DNA of 64,000 bases from NCBI GenBank assembly GCA_035433705.1, contig DAORVK010000011.1, forward strand, positions 1-64,000, written 5' to 3'. The DNA is from CADEFQ01 sp035433705. GTDB taxonomy: Bacteria; Pseudomonadota; Gammaproteobacteria; Steroidobacterales; Steroidobacteraceae. Positions within the stretch are counted from its first letter, which is position 1. Every line of letters starts with the position of its first letter. Below, piece by piece: positions 42,847 to 51,607 of this stretch. The translations under genes were made by a program, and so were the position numbers. Below the pieces are notes generated by a model that worked only from the letters and a program-made list of their open reading frames with translations, was not told the origin of the DNA and did no database searches.

Positions 42847-43223
42847 CGAGCGTGCAGCATCGCATCCGTGTCGAAGTCGAGACCAGCTACCTCGACGAGC
42901 AGTCCGACCCGCACGAGCACCGCTATGTGTTCGCGTACACGATCACGATCAGAAACGACGGCCCGACGCCCGCGCGCCTCCTGACACGCCACTGGGTCAT
43001 CACCGATGCCAACGGCAAGGTGCAGGAAGTGCGCGGCGATGGCGTCGTCGGCGAGCAGCCCTATCTCGAGCCGGGCCAGGGCTTCCGCTATTCGAGCGGC
43101 GCCGTGATCGAAACACCTGTGGGCGCCATGCAGGGCTCCTATCAGATGGTGAGCGACGATGGCCTCGCATTCGACGCGCCGATCCCGCCGTTCCGGCTCG
43201 CGATCCCGGGCGTCCTTCACTAG
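42843..43223 (+). CDS. apaG: ApaG / DUF525 protein
   Basis: 126 residues, one fibronectin-III-like ApaG domain. YVFAYTITIRNDGP near 28-41 and the end TPVGAMQGSYQMV..F..PIPPFRLA are family features. The E. coli gene is linked to apaH and to Co/Mg resistance; the biochemical role is unclear. The start overlaps the usp stop (ATGA). Confidence 0.95.
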   Translation: MTSVQHRIRVEVETSYLDEQSDPHEHRYVFAYTITIRNDGPTPARLLTRHWVITDANGKVQEVRGDGVVGEQPYLEPGQGFRYSSGAVIETPVGAMQGSYQMVSDDGLAFDAPIPPFRLAIPGVLH

Positions 43224-43234
43224 CGGTCGACCGG

Positions 43235-44107
43235 GTGCCGCGCTACGCCATCGGCGACGTCCAGGGTTGCTACCAGGAACTGCGCGAGCTGCTGCGCACG
43301 CTCGGGTTTTCGGCCGACCGCGACGAGCTCTGGTTCGTCGGCGACCTCGTCAACCGCGGCCCGCAGTCAGTCGAAGTGCTGCGCTTCGTGCGTGATCTTG
43401 GGGCGAACGCGATCACGGTGCTCGGCAATCACGACCTGCACCTCCTCGCAGTGGCCCTCGGGTCGGGCGGCCGGAAGCTGAAGCGCGGCGACACGCTCGA
43501 AGGTGTGCTCGCCGCACGAGATCGGGACCCGCTCCTCGAGTGGCTGCTCGCCCGACCGCTTGCGCATCTCGATGCCGCTCGCGGCGATCTGCTCGTGCAC
43601 GCCGGGCTCGTGCCGCAGTGGCAGGCGAGCGACGCGGTGCGCCTCGCTGCAGAAGTAAGCGAAGCGCTCACAGCGGATGCCTCCGCAGTATTCGCGCAAA
43701 TGTACGGCGACCAGCCCGATACCTGGAGCGAGGCGCTCGCGGGCGCCGCGCGCCGGCGCTTCGTGATCAACGCACTCACGCGGCTTCGTTTCTGCACCGC
43801 CGGGGGCCGCATGGATCTCTCGCAGAAAGGGGCGCCGGGTGAGGTCGCGCTGCCGCTGGCGCCATGGTTCACGTTCGGCGACTTGAGAACACGCGGCGCA
43901 CGCGTGATCTGCGGCCATTGGTCAGCGCTTGGGATTTCAGATTGCAACGGCGTGGTTGCGATCGACACCGGTTGCGTATGGGGCGGTGCGCTCACCGCGC
44001 TGCCGCTCGACGAGCCCGATGCGCGGCCGATCGGAATAGCGTGCCGTGCGCATCAGCAGGTCACTTTGGGCTATGGTGCCTCATCAACCCGATCGGAGCA
44101 CCCATGA
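43235..44107 (+). CDS. apaH: Symmetrical diadenosine tetraphosphatase
   Basis: 290 residues from a GTG. Metallophosphatase motifs: GDVQGCYQE near 7-15, GDLVNRGP near 36-43, GNHDLHLLA near 64-72 and HAGLVP near 122. ApaH hydrolyses Ap4A to two ADP and decaps Np4-capped RNA. It ends overlapping the DUF2007 gene. Confidence 0.97.
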   Translation: MPRYAIGDVQGCYQELRELLRTLGFSADRDELWFVGDLVNRGPQSVEVLRFVRDLGANAITVLGNHDLHLLAVALGSGGRKLKRGDTLEGVLAARDRDPLLEWLLARPLAHLDAARGDLLVHAGLVPQWQASDAVRLAAEVSEALTADASAVFAQMYGDQPDTWSEALAGAARRRFVINALTRLRFCTAGGRMDLSQKGAPGEVALPLAPWFTFGDLRTRGARVICGHWSALGISDCNGVVAIDTGCVWGGALTALPLDEPDARPIGIACRAHQQVTLGYGASSTRSEHP

Positions 44108-44292
44108 AGGCGATCAAGAGTTACCCGACGAGAGTGGAGGCCGACCTTGCGAGAATCGCACTGGACGCGGCCGGCGTGCCTTCAGTCGTCGTTGGTATCG
44201 GCGTAGGTATGGAAGGCGGCATGGAGGGCGTGCAGCTGCTCGTGCCGGAGGACCGGATCGAAGCGGCGCTGGCGGTGCTCAATAACGCGTGA
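44104..44292 (+). CDS. DUF2007 small protein
   Basis: 62 residues, start overlapping the apaH stop (ATGA). One ferredoxin-like DUF2007 (putative signal-transducing) domain: YPTRVEADLARIALDAAGVPSVV followed by VQLLVPEDRIEAALAVL. Function unknown. Last gene of the lptD cluster. Confidence 0.85.
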   Translation: MKAIKSYPTRVEADLARIALDAAGVPSVVVGIGVGMEGGMEGVQLLVPEDRIEAALAVLNNA

Positions 44293-44296
44293 CTGA

Positions 44297-44809
44297 TCAG
44301 CGGGTGCCCGGCACCGGCATCCCCGTTGTCGGCAATGGCGCGGGGGCTTGCGGATAAACAACGGCAGGCGCAACCGGCGCGCCCCAGTTGAAGGTCACCT
44401 CCCGCGTGCCGGGCGCATGGCTTTCCGGAGGAATCGGCATATCGACCGTCCCGGCGCCCTCTGTCGTGAGCGGCAGCAGTACGCGCTGCGCGCCGCGCAC
44501 TTCGAGCGCACCGAATCGACCGGGGTACGTGCGCACGCTGATTCGCATCGGCCAGCCGCGCGCGTAGGTCGGTGTTACAACGGCAGTGCCGCTCGCGGGC
44601 ACGGCGGTCATGTCGAGCACGAGCGTATTCCCTTGCCAGAATTGCGGTATGGCAGCGGTGGCGCCAGCCGCGAAACTGAGCTCGTCGACCGGCGCGGGCG
44701 CGGCCGGTGCAGGCTTCGCCCACGGCCAATGCACGCGCGGCAGGCTGCTGCAACCCGCCGCGAGGCCCGCCGCCAGCACCATTGCCATCAGGGTCTTCGT
44801 TCGCGCCAC
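44297..44809 (-). CDS. Hypothetical lipoprotein
   Basis: 170 residues from a GTG at 44809 with AAGAGG seven bases upstream; a GTG at 44815 is possible. A lipobox (GLAAGC, Cys near 20) is followed by a Pro/Ala linker (25-45). A globular beta-rich domain (50-140: AAIPQFWQGNTLVLDMTAV) and a Pro-rich end follow. No family recognised. Convergent with DUF2007 and divergent from haaO, 36 bases away. Confidence 0.75.
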   Translation of the reverse strand: MARTKTLMAMVLAAGLAAGCSSLPRVHWPWAKPAPAAPAPVDELSFAAGATAAIPQFWQGNTLVLDMTAVPASGTAVVTPTYARGWPMRISVRTYPGRFGALEVRGAQRVLLPLTTEGAGTVDMPIPPESHAPGTREVTFNWGAPVAPAVVYPQAPAPLPTTGMPVPGTR

Positions 44810-44845
44810 GCTCACACCTCTTGTGCGCGTGTGTACCATTAGCGC

Positions 44846-45376
44846 ATGACGCAGCTCAAGGCCTTCCCGCTCGGGCCGTGGATCGACGCACACCGGGCGG
44901 ACCTGTTGCCGCCTGTCGGCAACAAGCGACTCTTTCGCGAAGGCGACTTCGTCATCATGGTGGTCGGCGGACCGAATCAGCGCAAGGATTTCCACCTCGA
45001 CCCGGGCGAAGAGTTCTTCTACCAGCTCGAAGGCGACATGCTGCTCAAGGTCGTCGAGAAAGGTCGAGTCGTCGACGTACCGATCCGTGAGGGCGAGGTA
45101 CTGCTGCTGCCCGCGCACATGCCGCACAGCCCGCGTCGCTACGCAAATACGGTGGGTCTCGTCATCGAGCGCGTGCGCCGCCCGGGCGAGCGCGACGGCC
45201 TCGCGTGGTACTGCGAGAACTGCAACGCAGAGCTCTATCGCGAGGAGTTCGAGCTCACCGACATCGAAACCCAGTTTCCACCGGTGTTCGACCGCTTTTA
45301 CTCGAGCCTCGAACGGCGCACCTGCAAGCGATGCAAAGCCGTGCAGAACCCCTCGACCCTGGCGCCGGCGTCATGA
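44846..45376 (+). CDS. haaO: 3-hydroxyanthranilate 3,4-dioxygenase
   Basis: 176 residues, cupin. Fe(II) ligands: His50 and Glu56 in DFHLDPGEEFFYQ and His94 in MPHSPRR. The C-terminal CENC (about 125) and CKRC (about 163) pairs form the rubredoxin-like site of bacterial enzymes. It opens 3-hydroxyanthranilate to the quinolinate precursor. It is first in a four-gene kynurenine block. Confidence 0.96.
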   Translation: MTQLKAFPLGPWIDAHRADLLPPVGNKRLFREGDFVIMVVGGPNQRKDFHLDPGEEFFYQLEGDMLLKVVEKGRVVDVPIREGEVLLLPAHMPHSPRRYANTVGLVIERVRRPGERDGLAWYCENCNAELYREEFELTDIETQFPPVFDRFYSSLERRTCKRCKAVQNPSTLAPAS

Positions 45377-46182
45377 GAGCAAGCCTTTCCACACAGGGTC
45401 GCGAGTGGCGGATCGACCTCGACCGGCCGATCGACCTTTCAGTCCCGATCGGCTTCGACGGTCCGGCACTGCGCCATTTCGGAGCGCCCGCGCCTCGCTC
45501 GATGCCCTTCGAAACGGGCGGGTTCTCGGGCTCCGTCGCCACGGGCGCGGGCTGCAATTGCCGCACGATCATGCTGACCCCGCACTGCAACGGCACCCAC
45601 ACCGAGTGCGTCGCGCACCTCACGCTCGAGCCGCTCGACGCGTGGCGCATCGTGCCCGCAGCGCCCGTGCCGGCGCTCGCCATGAGTGTCACGCCCGTGC
45701 CCGTGGGTGAGGACCTCGTCGTCACGCGGGCAGCCCTCGCGTCCGCATGGTTCGCCGGTGCGGCGGCACTTCCTCCGATCGCACTGATCCTGCGTACGGC
45801 ACCGCGCACGCCTCCAGCCGGTACGCCGGTGCAGCGAACGGCAAGCCGCGATGGGCGCGGCGCGCACGCGCTGCCTCCCTGGATGGCGGCCGATGCGATT
45901 GCATACATCGTCGAGCAAGGCATCACGCATCTCGTGATCGACCAGCCCTCGCTCGACCGGACACACGATGCCGGCCGGCTCGCCGCGCACCGCGTGTTCT
46001 TCGGCCTGCCCCCCGGCAGCCGACGTCTCGCGGATGCGGCGCGTCCGCGTGCCACGGTGACCGAGTACGCCTCGGTGCCTGATGCCCTGCCCGACGGCCC
46101 GTGCGCGCTCGCCTGGCAGGTGCCCGCAATCGCGGGCGACGCCGTGCCGAGCCGCCCGCTCGCCTACCGGTACGAATCGTGA
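45373..46182 (+). CDS. Cyclase-family amidohydrolase, probable kynurenine formamidase
   Basis: 269 residues, cyclase family (PF04199-like). The usual KynB metal motif HxGTHxDxPxH reads here as CNGTHTECVAH (about 76-86), with Cys and Glu at two ligand positions. Thus it is a variant subgroup. It lies between haaO and kynU with 4-base overlaps on both sides, so N-formylkynurenine hydrolysis is the likely job; this is inference from context. I do not give it the symbol kynB for this reason. Confidence 0.8.
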   Translation: MRASLSTQGREWRIDLDRPIDLSVPIGFDGPALRHFGAPAPRSMPFETGGFSGSVATGAGCNCRTIMLTPHCNGTHTECVAHLTLEPLDAWRIVPAAPVPALAMSVTPVPVGEDLVVTRAALASAWFAGAAALPPIALILRTAPRTPPAGTPVQRTASRDGRGAHALPPWMAADAIAYIVEQGITHLVIDQPSLDRTHDAGRLAAHRVFFGLPPGSRRLADAARPRATVTEYASVPDALPDGPCALAWQVPAIAGDAVPSRPLAYRYES

Positions 46183-47432
46183 GCGACGATCGCACCGATC
46201 CACCGCAGGACTTTCGTGCCCGCTTCGCGCTGCCGCGCGACGCTGCAGGCAGGCCGCTCGCCTACTTCTGCGGCCACTCGCTCGGCCTGATGCCACTCGC
46301 GGCGCGCCAGATCGTCAACGAGGAACTCGACAGCTGGCAGGCGCTCGGCATCGAGGGGCAGTTTTCGGGACGACGGCCCTGGGTCGATTACGCCGCTCTC
46401 CTGAACAGGGGGCTCGCGACGCTTGCGGGCGCGTACGAGCACGAAGTGATCGCGATGAACGCGCTCACCGTGAATCTGCACATGCTGCTCGCCTCGTTCT
46501 ACCGGCCAAAGGGGCCACGCCGGCGCATCCTGATCGAAGCGGGCGCCTTTCCGTCCGATCGCCACGCCGTTACCGGGCAGATCCGCTGGCACGGCCTCGA
46601 CCCCGCCGACTGCCTGATCGAGCTCGCGCCGCGCGAGGGCGAGGAACTGCTGCGAGACGAGGACATCGAACGCGCGATCGAGCAGGCTGGCGAATCGCTC
46701 GCGCTCGTACTCTGGCCGGGCGTGCAGTACCTCACCGGCCAGGCCTTCGACCTCGCACGGCTCGCACGCGCCGCGCGGCGCGCCGAGGCGATGATCGGCT
46801 TCGACCTCGCGCACGCGATCGGCAACCTGCCACTCGCGCTGCACGACTCGGGCGCCGATTTCGCGACCTGGTGCAGCTACAAGTATCTCAACGCGGGGCC
46901 GGGCGCGATCGGCGGCGCGTTCGTGCACGAGCGGCACCAGCGGCGCGCTGACCTGCCGCGGCTCGCGGGCTGGTGGGGGAATGATCCGGCGACCCGTTTC
47001 CAGATGGCGCCCGCCTTCGACTGCGCGCCCGGCGCGGCGGGCTGGCAGACGAGCAATCCGCCGATCCTGTCGGCCGCGCCGCTCCTCGCGTCGCTCGAGA
47101 TCTTTGCGGCGGCGGGGCTGTCACGGCTGCGCGCGAAGTCGATCGCGCTGACACAGGCGCTCCAGGCCGAGATCGATTCACTGCCCGCGGGGGAGGCGAC
47201 GATCATCTCGCCGCGAGACCCGGGCGCTCGCGGCGCGCAGCTCTCGGTGCGCATACGGGGGAACCGTGAACGCGGCCGCCGCGCCCACCAGGCGCTCGGC
47301 GCCCGCGGTGTCGTCTGCGACTGGCGCGAGCCGGATGTCTTGCGCTTCGCGCCCGTGCCGCTCTACAACACCTTCGACGAAGTGCGCAGCTGCGGCCGCG
47401 CGCTGCGCGAGGTACTCGCCGAAACCCCATGA
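46179..47432 (+). CDS. kynU: Kynureninase
   Basis: 417 residues from a GTG overlapping the cyclase stop. Fold type I PLP enzyme with the Schiff-base Lys in WCSYKYLNAGPG near 231 and FDLAHAIGN near 207 holding the PLP Asp. It cleaves 3-hydroxykynurenine to 3-hydroxyanthranilate and alanine. The stop overlaps kmo. Confidence 0.96.
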   Translation: MSDDRTDPPQDFRARFALPRDAAGRPLAYFCGHSLGLMPLAARQIVNEELDSWQALGIEGQFSGRRPWVDYAALLNRGLATLAGAYEHEVIAMNALTVNLHMLLASFYRPKGPRRRILIEAGAFPSDRHAVTGQIRWHGLDPADCLIELAPREGEELLRDEDIERAIEQAGESLALVLWPGVQYLTGQAFDLARLARAARRAEAMIGFDLAHAIGNLPLALHDSGADFATWCSYKYLNAGPGAIGGAFVHERHQRRADLPRLAGWWGNDPATRFQMAPAFDCAPGAAGWQTSNPPILSAAPLLASLEIFAAAGLSRLRAKSIALTQALQAEIDSLPAGEATIISPRDPGARGAQLSVRIRGNRERGRRAHQALGARGVVCDWREPDVLRFAPVPLYNTFDEVRSCGRALREVLAETP

Positions 47433-48775
47433 AGGCGACGCGCGGCGTGATGAACATCGTCGGCGCGGGTCTCGCCGGCACGCTGCTTGCGATCGTGCTC
47501 GCGCGTCGCGGCTGCAAGGTCGAAGTCTTCGAACGCCGTGACGACCCGCGCGTTCGCGGCGCCGAACGCGGGCGATCGATCAACCTCGCGCTTGCGGCCC
47601 GCGGCCTGCGCGGGCTCGAAATCGCCGGCGTCACGGCGCACGTCGCGCCGCTCCTCATCCCGATGCGGGGCCGGTATGTGCACCAGCATGACGGCACGGG
47701 AGACCTGCTGCTTTACGGGCAGGACGAGACCGAGGTGATTCATTCGGTCTCGCGCGAGGCGCTCGGGCGTGCGCTGATCGAGGCGGCGGCCGCCGAGCCC
47801 GGCGTCACGCTGCATTTCGGGCAGCAGTGTGTCGGCGTCGACCTCGCGCGCGACGCCCTCCTCTTCGGCGACAGCGAGCGGGTGCGCCGCCGGGTGCCGC
47901 TCGCACCGACGATCGCCGCCGACGGAGCAGGCTCTGCCGTGCGCACTGCGCTCGCCGCGGCCGGTGCGATACAGGTGCGCGAGGACCTGCTTGCGCACGA
48001 CTACCGCGAGCTCACGATTCCGGCAACCCACGGGACGGGCCTCGCACGCAACGCCCTGCACATCTGGCCGCGCGGCAGCTTCATGCTGATCGCGCTGCCG
48101 AACACCGACGGCAGCTTCACCGCAACGCTTTTTCTCGCGCGCGAGGGTTCACCCTCGTTCGCGCAGCTGACGGACGACACGGCGATCCGCACCTTCTTCG
48201 AGCGGGAGTTCCCGTCGGCGACGCCGCGACTGCCACAGCTCGCCGAAGACTTCAAACGGGCGCAGGGACGCCTCGGTACTGTTTACTCCACTCCCTGGCA
48301 CCTCGGCGGAAAGCTCCTGCTGCTCGGTGATGCGGCGCACGCGATCGTGCCGTTTCACGGCCAGGGCATGAATTGTGCGTTCGAAGACGTGGCCGTGCTC
48401 GACGCACTCCTCGCGGAGCACGACGATTTTGCTGCGATCTTCGAGGTCTTTGCACGGACACGCCGCTCCGACACCGACGCGATCGCGCAGATGGCGCTCG
48501 AGAACTACCTCGAGATGCGCGATGCGGTGCTCGACCCCGTGTTCCAGCGGCGCAAGGCGCTCGGCGAGCGCCTCGAACGGGAATTTCCCGACCGTTTCAT
48601 CCCGCGCTATTCGATGGTGATGTTCCACCCCGGAATCGGCTACGCCGAGGCGCTGCGCCGCGGCGCCGTGCAGCAGGAAATTCTCGCCGCGCTCGATGCC
48701 GGCGCAGCCGACGCACGCGCGCTCATCGAAGCGCGGCTGCCGCCCATCACGCGCCCGCGCGGCGCTCGAGGGTAA
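47429..48775 (+). CDS. kmo: Kynurenine 3-monooxygenase
   Basis: 448 residues, FAD-dependent aromatic hydroxylase. IVGAGLAGTLLA near 10-21 is the FAD Rossmann motif, and LLLGDAAHAIVPFHGQGMNCAFED near 296-319 is the second FAD signature. ATG overlaps kynU. The last 29 bases overlap the end of folA on the other strand. Tryptophan dioxygenase (kynA) and nadC are not in the window. Confidence 0.96.
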   Translation: MKATRGVMNIVGAGLAGTLLAIVLARRGCKVEVFERRDDPRVRGAERGRSINLALAARGLRGLEIAGVTAHVAPLLIPMRGRYVHQHDGTGDLLLYGQDETEVIHSVSREALGRALIEAAAAEPGVTLHFGQQCVGVDLARDALLFGDSERVRRRVPLAPTIAADGAGSAVRTALAAAGAIQVREDLLAHDYRELTIPATHGTGLARNALHIWPRGSFMLIALPNTDGSFTATLFLAREGSPSFAQLTDDTAIRTFFEREFPSATPRLPQLAEDFKRAQGRLGTVYSTPWHLGGKLLLLGDAAHAIVPFHGQGMNCAFEDVAVLDALLAEHDDFAAIFEVFARTRRSDTDAIAQMALENYLEMRDAVLDPVFQRRKALGERLEREFPDRFIPRYSMVMFHPGIGYAEALRRGAVQQEILAALDAGAADARALIEARLPPITRPRGARG

Positions 48776-49259
48776 CGAAGTCCATCGGCCAGGCGTGTCG
48801 CGGGTCGGCGGCATGGTGTTCACGCACAGTTTCGCGCCATATCCCCGGGTCGAACGGCGGCAGCCGGGTGTCTCCCTCGATATCGGCATCGACGGCGGTC
48901 AGCTGCACCCGATCCGCCCGCGGAGTCGCGAGCGCATAGACCTCGGCACCGCCGATCACCATCAGCTCCGCCTGCGCGTGCGCGTGCGCGAGCGCGAGCG
49001 CGTCATCGAGCGAGCGCACGACCGTGGCGCCCTCGGCACTGAAAGACAGATCGCGCGTCATCACGAGATTCAGCCGCCCGGGCAGCGCCCTGCCGATCGA
49101 CGCCCAGGTGCGCCGGCCCATCAGGATCGGCTTGCCCATCGTGAGGGCCTTGAAGCGCTTCAGGTCATCCGGCAACCGCCACGGCAGCGCGCCAGCGCGC
49201 CCGATCACGCCGTTGCGCGCCATCGCCACCACCAGCGTGATCCGGGGGCGCGCCGTCAC
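48747..49259 (-). CDS. folA: Dihydrofolate reductase
   Basis: 170 residues from a GTG that overlaps the SET gene stop (GTGA). LVVAMARNGVIGR near 9-21, LPWRLPDDLKRFKALT near 28-43, GRRTWASIGRALPGR near 51-65 and VIGGAEVYA near 104 are the folate and NADPH sites. It regenerates THF after ThyA. Trimethoprim target. Confidence 0.96.
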   Translation of the reverse strand: MTARPRITLVVAMARNGVIGRAGALPWRLPDDLKRFKALTMGKPILMGRRTWASIGRALPGRLNLVMTRDLSFSAEGATVVRSLDDALALAHAHAQAELMVIGGAEVYALATPRADRVQLTAVDADIEGDTRLPPFDPGIWRETVREHHAADPRHAWPMDFVTLERRAGA

Positions 49260-49771
49260 CGCCTGGCGCGCTTCGCCGGCTTCGCCGCCCGCTTCACACG
49301 CTTCTTCGGCCGCTTTGCGGGCCACAGCATCGTGCCGCGACAGGATTTGGCACCACAGCGGCAGGCGAACACCTCATCGACGTTTTCCGGGTCGTCGTCA
49401 TCCCGGCCGATCTGATAGTCGTACTTCAGTTCCTCGCCCGGCTGGATCGTGCGGATCGCCTCGACGAACACGCGCCGGTCCTCGATGACCGACTCGCAGT
49501 TCGGGTCGCAGCCGTGGTTGATGAAGCGCGCCTCATTGCCGTCGACTCCAGCGTCGATCACCACGCCCCGATCGACGATGAAGAGGAAGGTGTGGCCATC
49601 GTCGACCTCCTTCTGCTCGTAGCGGTCGTCGGCGACCTTGTGCGAAACACGCTCGCCGAGGTATTCGACGATGCGTGTGCCCTTCCTGAGCTTGCGATTC
49701 GCGAACACGCCAAGCCCGTGCACCTTTGAGCGACGCACCTTGAAGAGCGGGGATTTGCGGACGACTGCCAT
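49256..49771 (-). CDS. SET-domain protein lysine methyltransferase
   Basis: 171 residues. The SET domain runs from about 10 to 125: SKVHGLGVFANRKLRKGTRI, the SAM motif RFINHGCDPNCE near 93-104, the catalytic-Tyr segment ELKYDYQI near 124 and a post-SET FACRCGAKSCRGTML with three Cys. The C-terminus is a Lys/Arg-rich tail. Bacterial SET proteins methylate host or own proteins; the target here is unknown. It sits between thyA and folA and overlaps folA by four bases. Confidence 0.93.
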   Translation of the reverse strand: MAVVRKSPLFKVRRSKVHGLGVFANRKLRKGTRIVEYLGERVSHKVADDRYEQKEVDDGHTFLFIVDRGVVIDAGVDGNEARFINHGCDPNCESVIEDRRVFVEAIRTIQPGEELKYDYQIGRDDDDPENVDEVFACRCGAKSCRGTMLWPAKRPKKRVKRAAKPAKRARR

Positions 49772-49780
49772 GCGATTCCT

Positions 49781-50575
49781 TCAGACTGCGACCGGCGCCT
49801 TGATTGCCGGGTGGGGTTGATAATTGCGGAACTCGAAGTCCTCGAACGCGTAGTCGAAGATCGACGGCGGGCGGCGCCGGATCACGAGTTCGGGCAGCGC
49901 GTGCGGCGCGCGCGCGAGCTGCTCGTCAGCCTGTTCGAGGTGGTTGAGGTAGAGGTGCGTGTCACCGCCCGTCCAGATGAACTCGCCCAGCCCGAGATCG
50001 CACTGCTGCGCCACCATGTGGGTGAGGAGCGCGTAGGAGGCGATGTTGAACGGCACGCCGAGAAAAAGATCGGCGCTGCGCTGATAGAGCTGGCAGGAAA
50101 GGCGGCCGTTCGCCACGTAGAACTGGAAGAGCGCGTGGCACGGCAGCAGCGCCATACGGTCGAGCTCACCGACGTTCCACGCGCTTACGAGGATGCGGCG
50201 TGAATCAGGGTTCGAGCGCAGATCGCCGATCACGCGCGCAATCTGGTCGATGTGCCCGCCGTCGGGCGTTGGCCAGGAACGCCATTGCCTGCCGTACACA
50301 GGCCCCAGTTCACCCGCCGCATCGGCCCATTCGTCCCAGATGGTGACGCCGTGCTCGCGCAGCCACGCGACGTTGGTCTCGCCGCGCAGGAACCACAGCA
50401 ACTCGTAGACGAGCGATTTCAGGTGCACGCGCTTGGTCGTCACGAGCGGAAAGCCGCGCGCGAGCTCGAAGCGCATCTGGCAGCCGAACAGCGAGCGCGT
50501 GCCGGTCCCCGTGCGATCGGTCTTGCGCGCACCTTCGTCGCGGACGCGCCGCAGCAGGTCGAGATAGGGGAGCAT
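49781..50575 (-). CDS. thyA: Thymidylate synthase
   Basis: 264 residues, the same length as E. coli ThyA. The nucleophile Cys146 is in LLPCHALFQFYV, and RTGTGTRSLFG near 21-31 and GDTHLYLNH near 204-212 bind phosphate and dUMP. It makes dTMP and consumes methylene-THF, so operon linkage with folA is functional. ATG at 50575. Confidence 0.97.
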   Translation of the reverse strand: MLPYLDLLRRVRDEGARKTDRTGTGTRSLFGCQMRFELARGFPLVTTKRVHLKSLVYELLWFLRGETNVAWLREHGVTIWDEWADAAGELGPVYGRQWRSWPTPDGGHIDQIARVIGDLRSNPDSRRILVSAWNVGELDRMALLPCHALFQFYVANGRLSCQLYQRSADLFLGVPFNIASYALLTHMVAQQCDLGLGEFIWTGGDTHLYLNHLEQADEQLARAPHALPELVIRRRPPSIFDYAFEDFEFRNYQPHPAIKAPVAV

Positions 50576-50689
50576 GAAGGGGCGGAATTATAGCCGGCCC
50601 ACGGGCATAATCGCGCCGGACGCCGTTGAGCTGCCGTTCAGCTTTCCCGGCGTAGAATGCCCACCGACTTCAGTATCCAGGAAGCCAAG

Positions 50690-51607
50690 ATGACCCTGTA
50701 CCAGACTGTTTCCCCTGCCACCCTCGTGCTCGCCGTCGCAAGTGTCATGGCACTCGCCGGCTGCGGAGGCCCGACCCCTGCGCCCGCAACCGATTCGGCC
50801 GCGCCGCCCGTAGCCGAAAGCGGACCCACGCAAGCCGAGCGCGATGCTGAGCTGGCCGCCAAAGAGCAGGAGCTCGCCGCACGCGAGAACGAGCTCGCGA
50901 AGAAAGAGCTCGAGCAGAAGGAGCAGGAACTCGCGCGGCAGCAGGCGGATCTTGCCGCGCAGCAGGAGGCCATCGCGAAGCAGTCGGCAGCCGCCAAGGC
51001 CGCTGCCGCCAAGGCGGCCAGCGCCGCGAAGAAGCCGTCAGCCAAACCTGTGTCCACCGCTTCTGCCACGCCCGCCAAGCCCGCCCGCGTCAGACTTCTC
51101 GTGCCGGCAGGCACGAACCTCACGATGGCGCTTTCTTCGGGCATTACGACGAAGACCGCAAAGCCCGGCGACACCTTCGGCGCCATGGTCGTGTCGGATG
51201 TGATGGTTGGCAACAGGGTCGCCATTCCCGAGGGCTCGCGCGTCCACGGCAGCGTCACGAACGTGGTCTCGGGCAGCAACAAGATCGGCGGCCTGCCGAC
51301 CCTTGGCCTGCGCTTCGATACGCTCGAGCTGCCCGACGGCCAGCAGGTCGCCCTCAACGGCGAACTCGTGCAGCAGGGCAGGAGCGACACGGGCCGCGAC
51401 ACCGCCAAGATCGTGGGCGGCGCGGTCGCGGGCGCCGTCATCGGCCATCAGGTCGACAACAGCGACAAGGGCAAGGTGATCGGCGGCCTGCTCGGCGGAG
51501 CAGCTGGCGCGCTCGCCGCCAAGAAGACCGGTGCCGAAGTGGAGCTGCCGCAGGATTCGACGCTGACGATTGCGACCGGCGCGCCGATCGAGGTCACCGC
51601 GCGCTAG
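50690..51607 (+). CDS. Lipoprotein with coiled coil and glycine zipper
   Basis: 305 residues from ATG 50690 (AGGAAG nine bases upstream; the in-frame ATG 50657 has no such site). A lipobox (ALAGCG, Cys near 25) is followed by a long Ala/Glu/Gln/Lys coiled coil (about 45-115) and a VirB10-like beta segment (130-220: VPAGTNLTMALSSGITT, IPEGSRVHGSV). A glycine-zipper region lies near 230-280 (IVGGAVAGAVIG, VIGGLLGGAAGAL). It is likely a periplasmic outer-membrane-anchored structural protein. No named family. Confidence 0.8.
   Translation: MTLYQTVSPATLVLAVASVMALAGCGGPTPAPATDSAAPPVAESGPTQAERDAELAAKEQELAARENELAKKELEQKEQELARQQADLAAQQEAIAKQSAAAKAAAAKAASAAKKPSAKPVSTASATPAKPARVRLLVPAGTNLTMALSSGITTKTAKPGDTFGAMVVSDVMVGNRVAIPEGSRVHGSVTNVVSGSNKIGGLPTLGLRFDTLELPDGQQVALNGELVQQGRSDTGRDTAKIVGGAVAGAVIGHQVDNSDKGKVIGGLLGGAAGALAAKKTGAEVELPQDSTLTIATGAPIEVTAR

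Noticed and set aside
50625..50656. TTGAGC and TAGAAT upstream of the glycine-zipper lipoprotein
   Set aside because: The spacing is about 21 bases, too long for a normal sigma-70 promoter.
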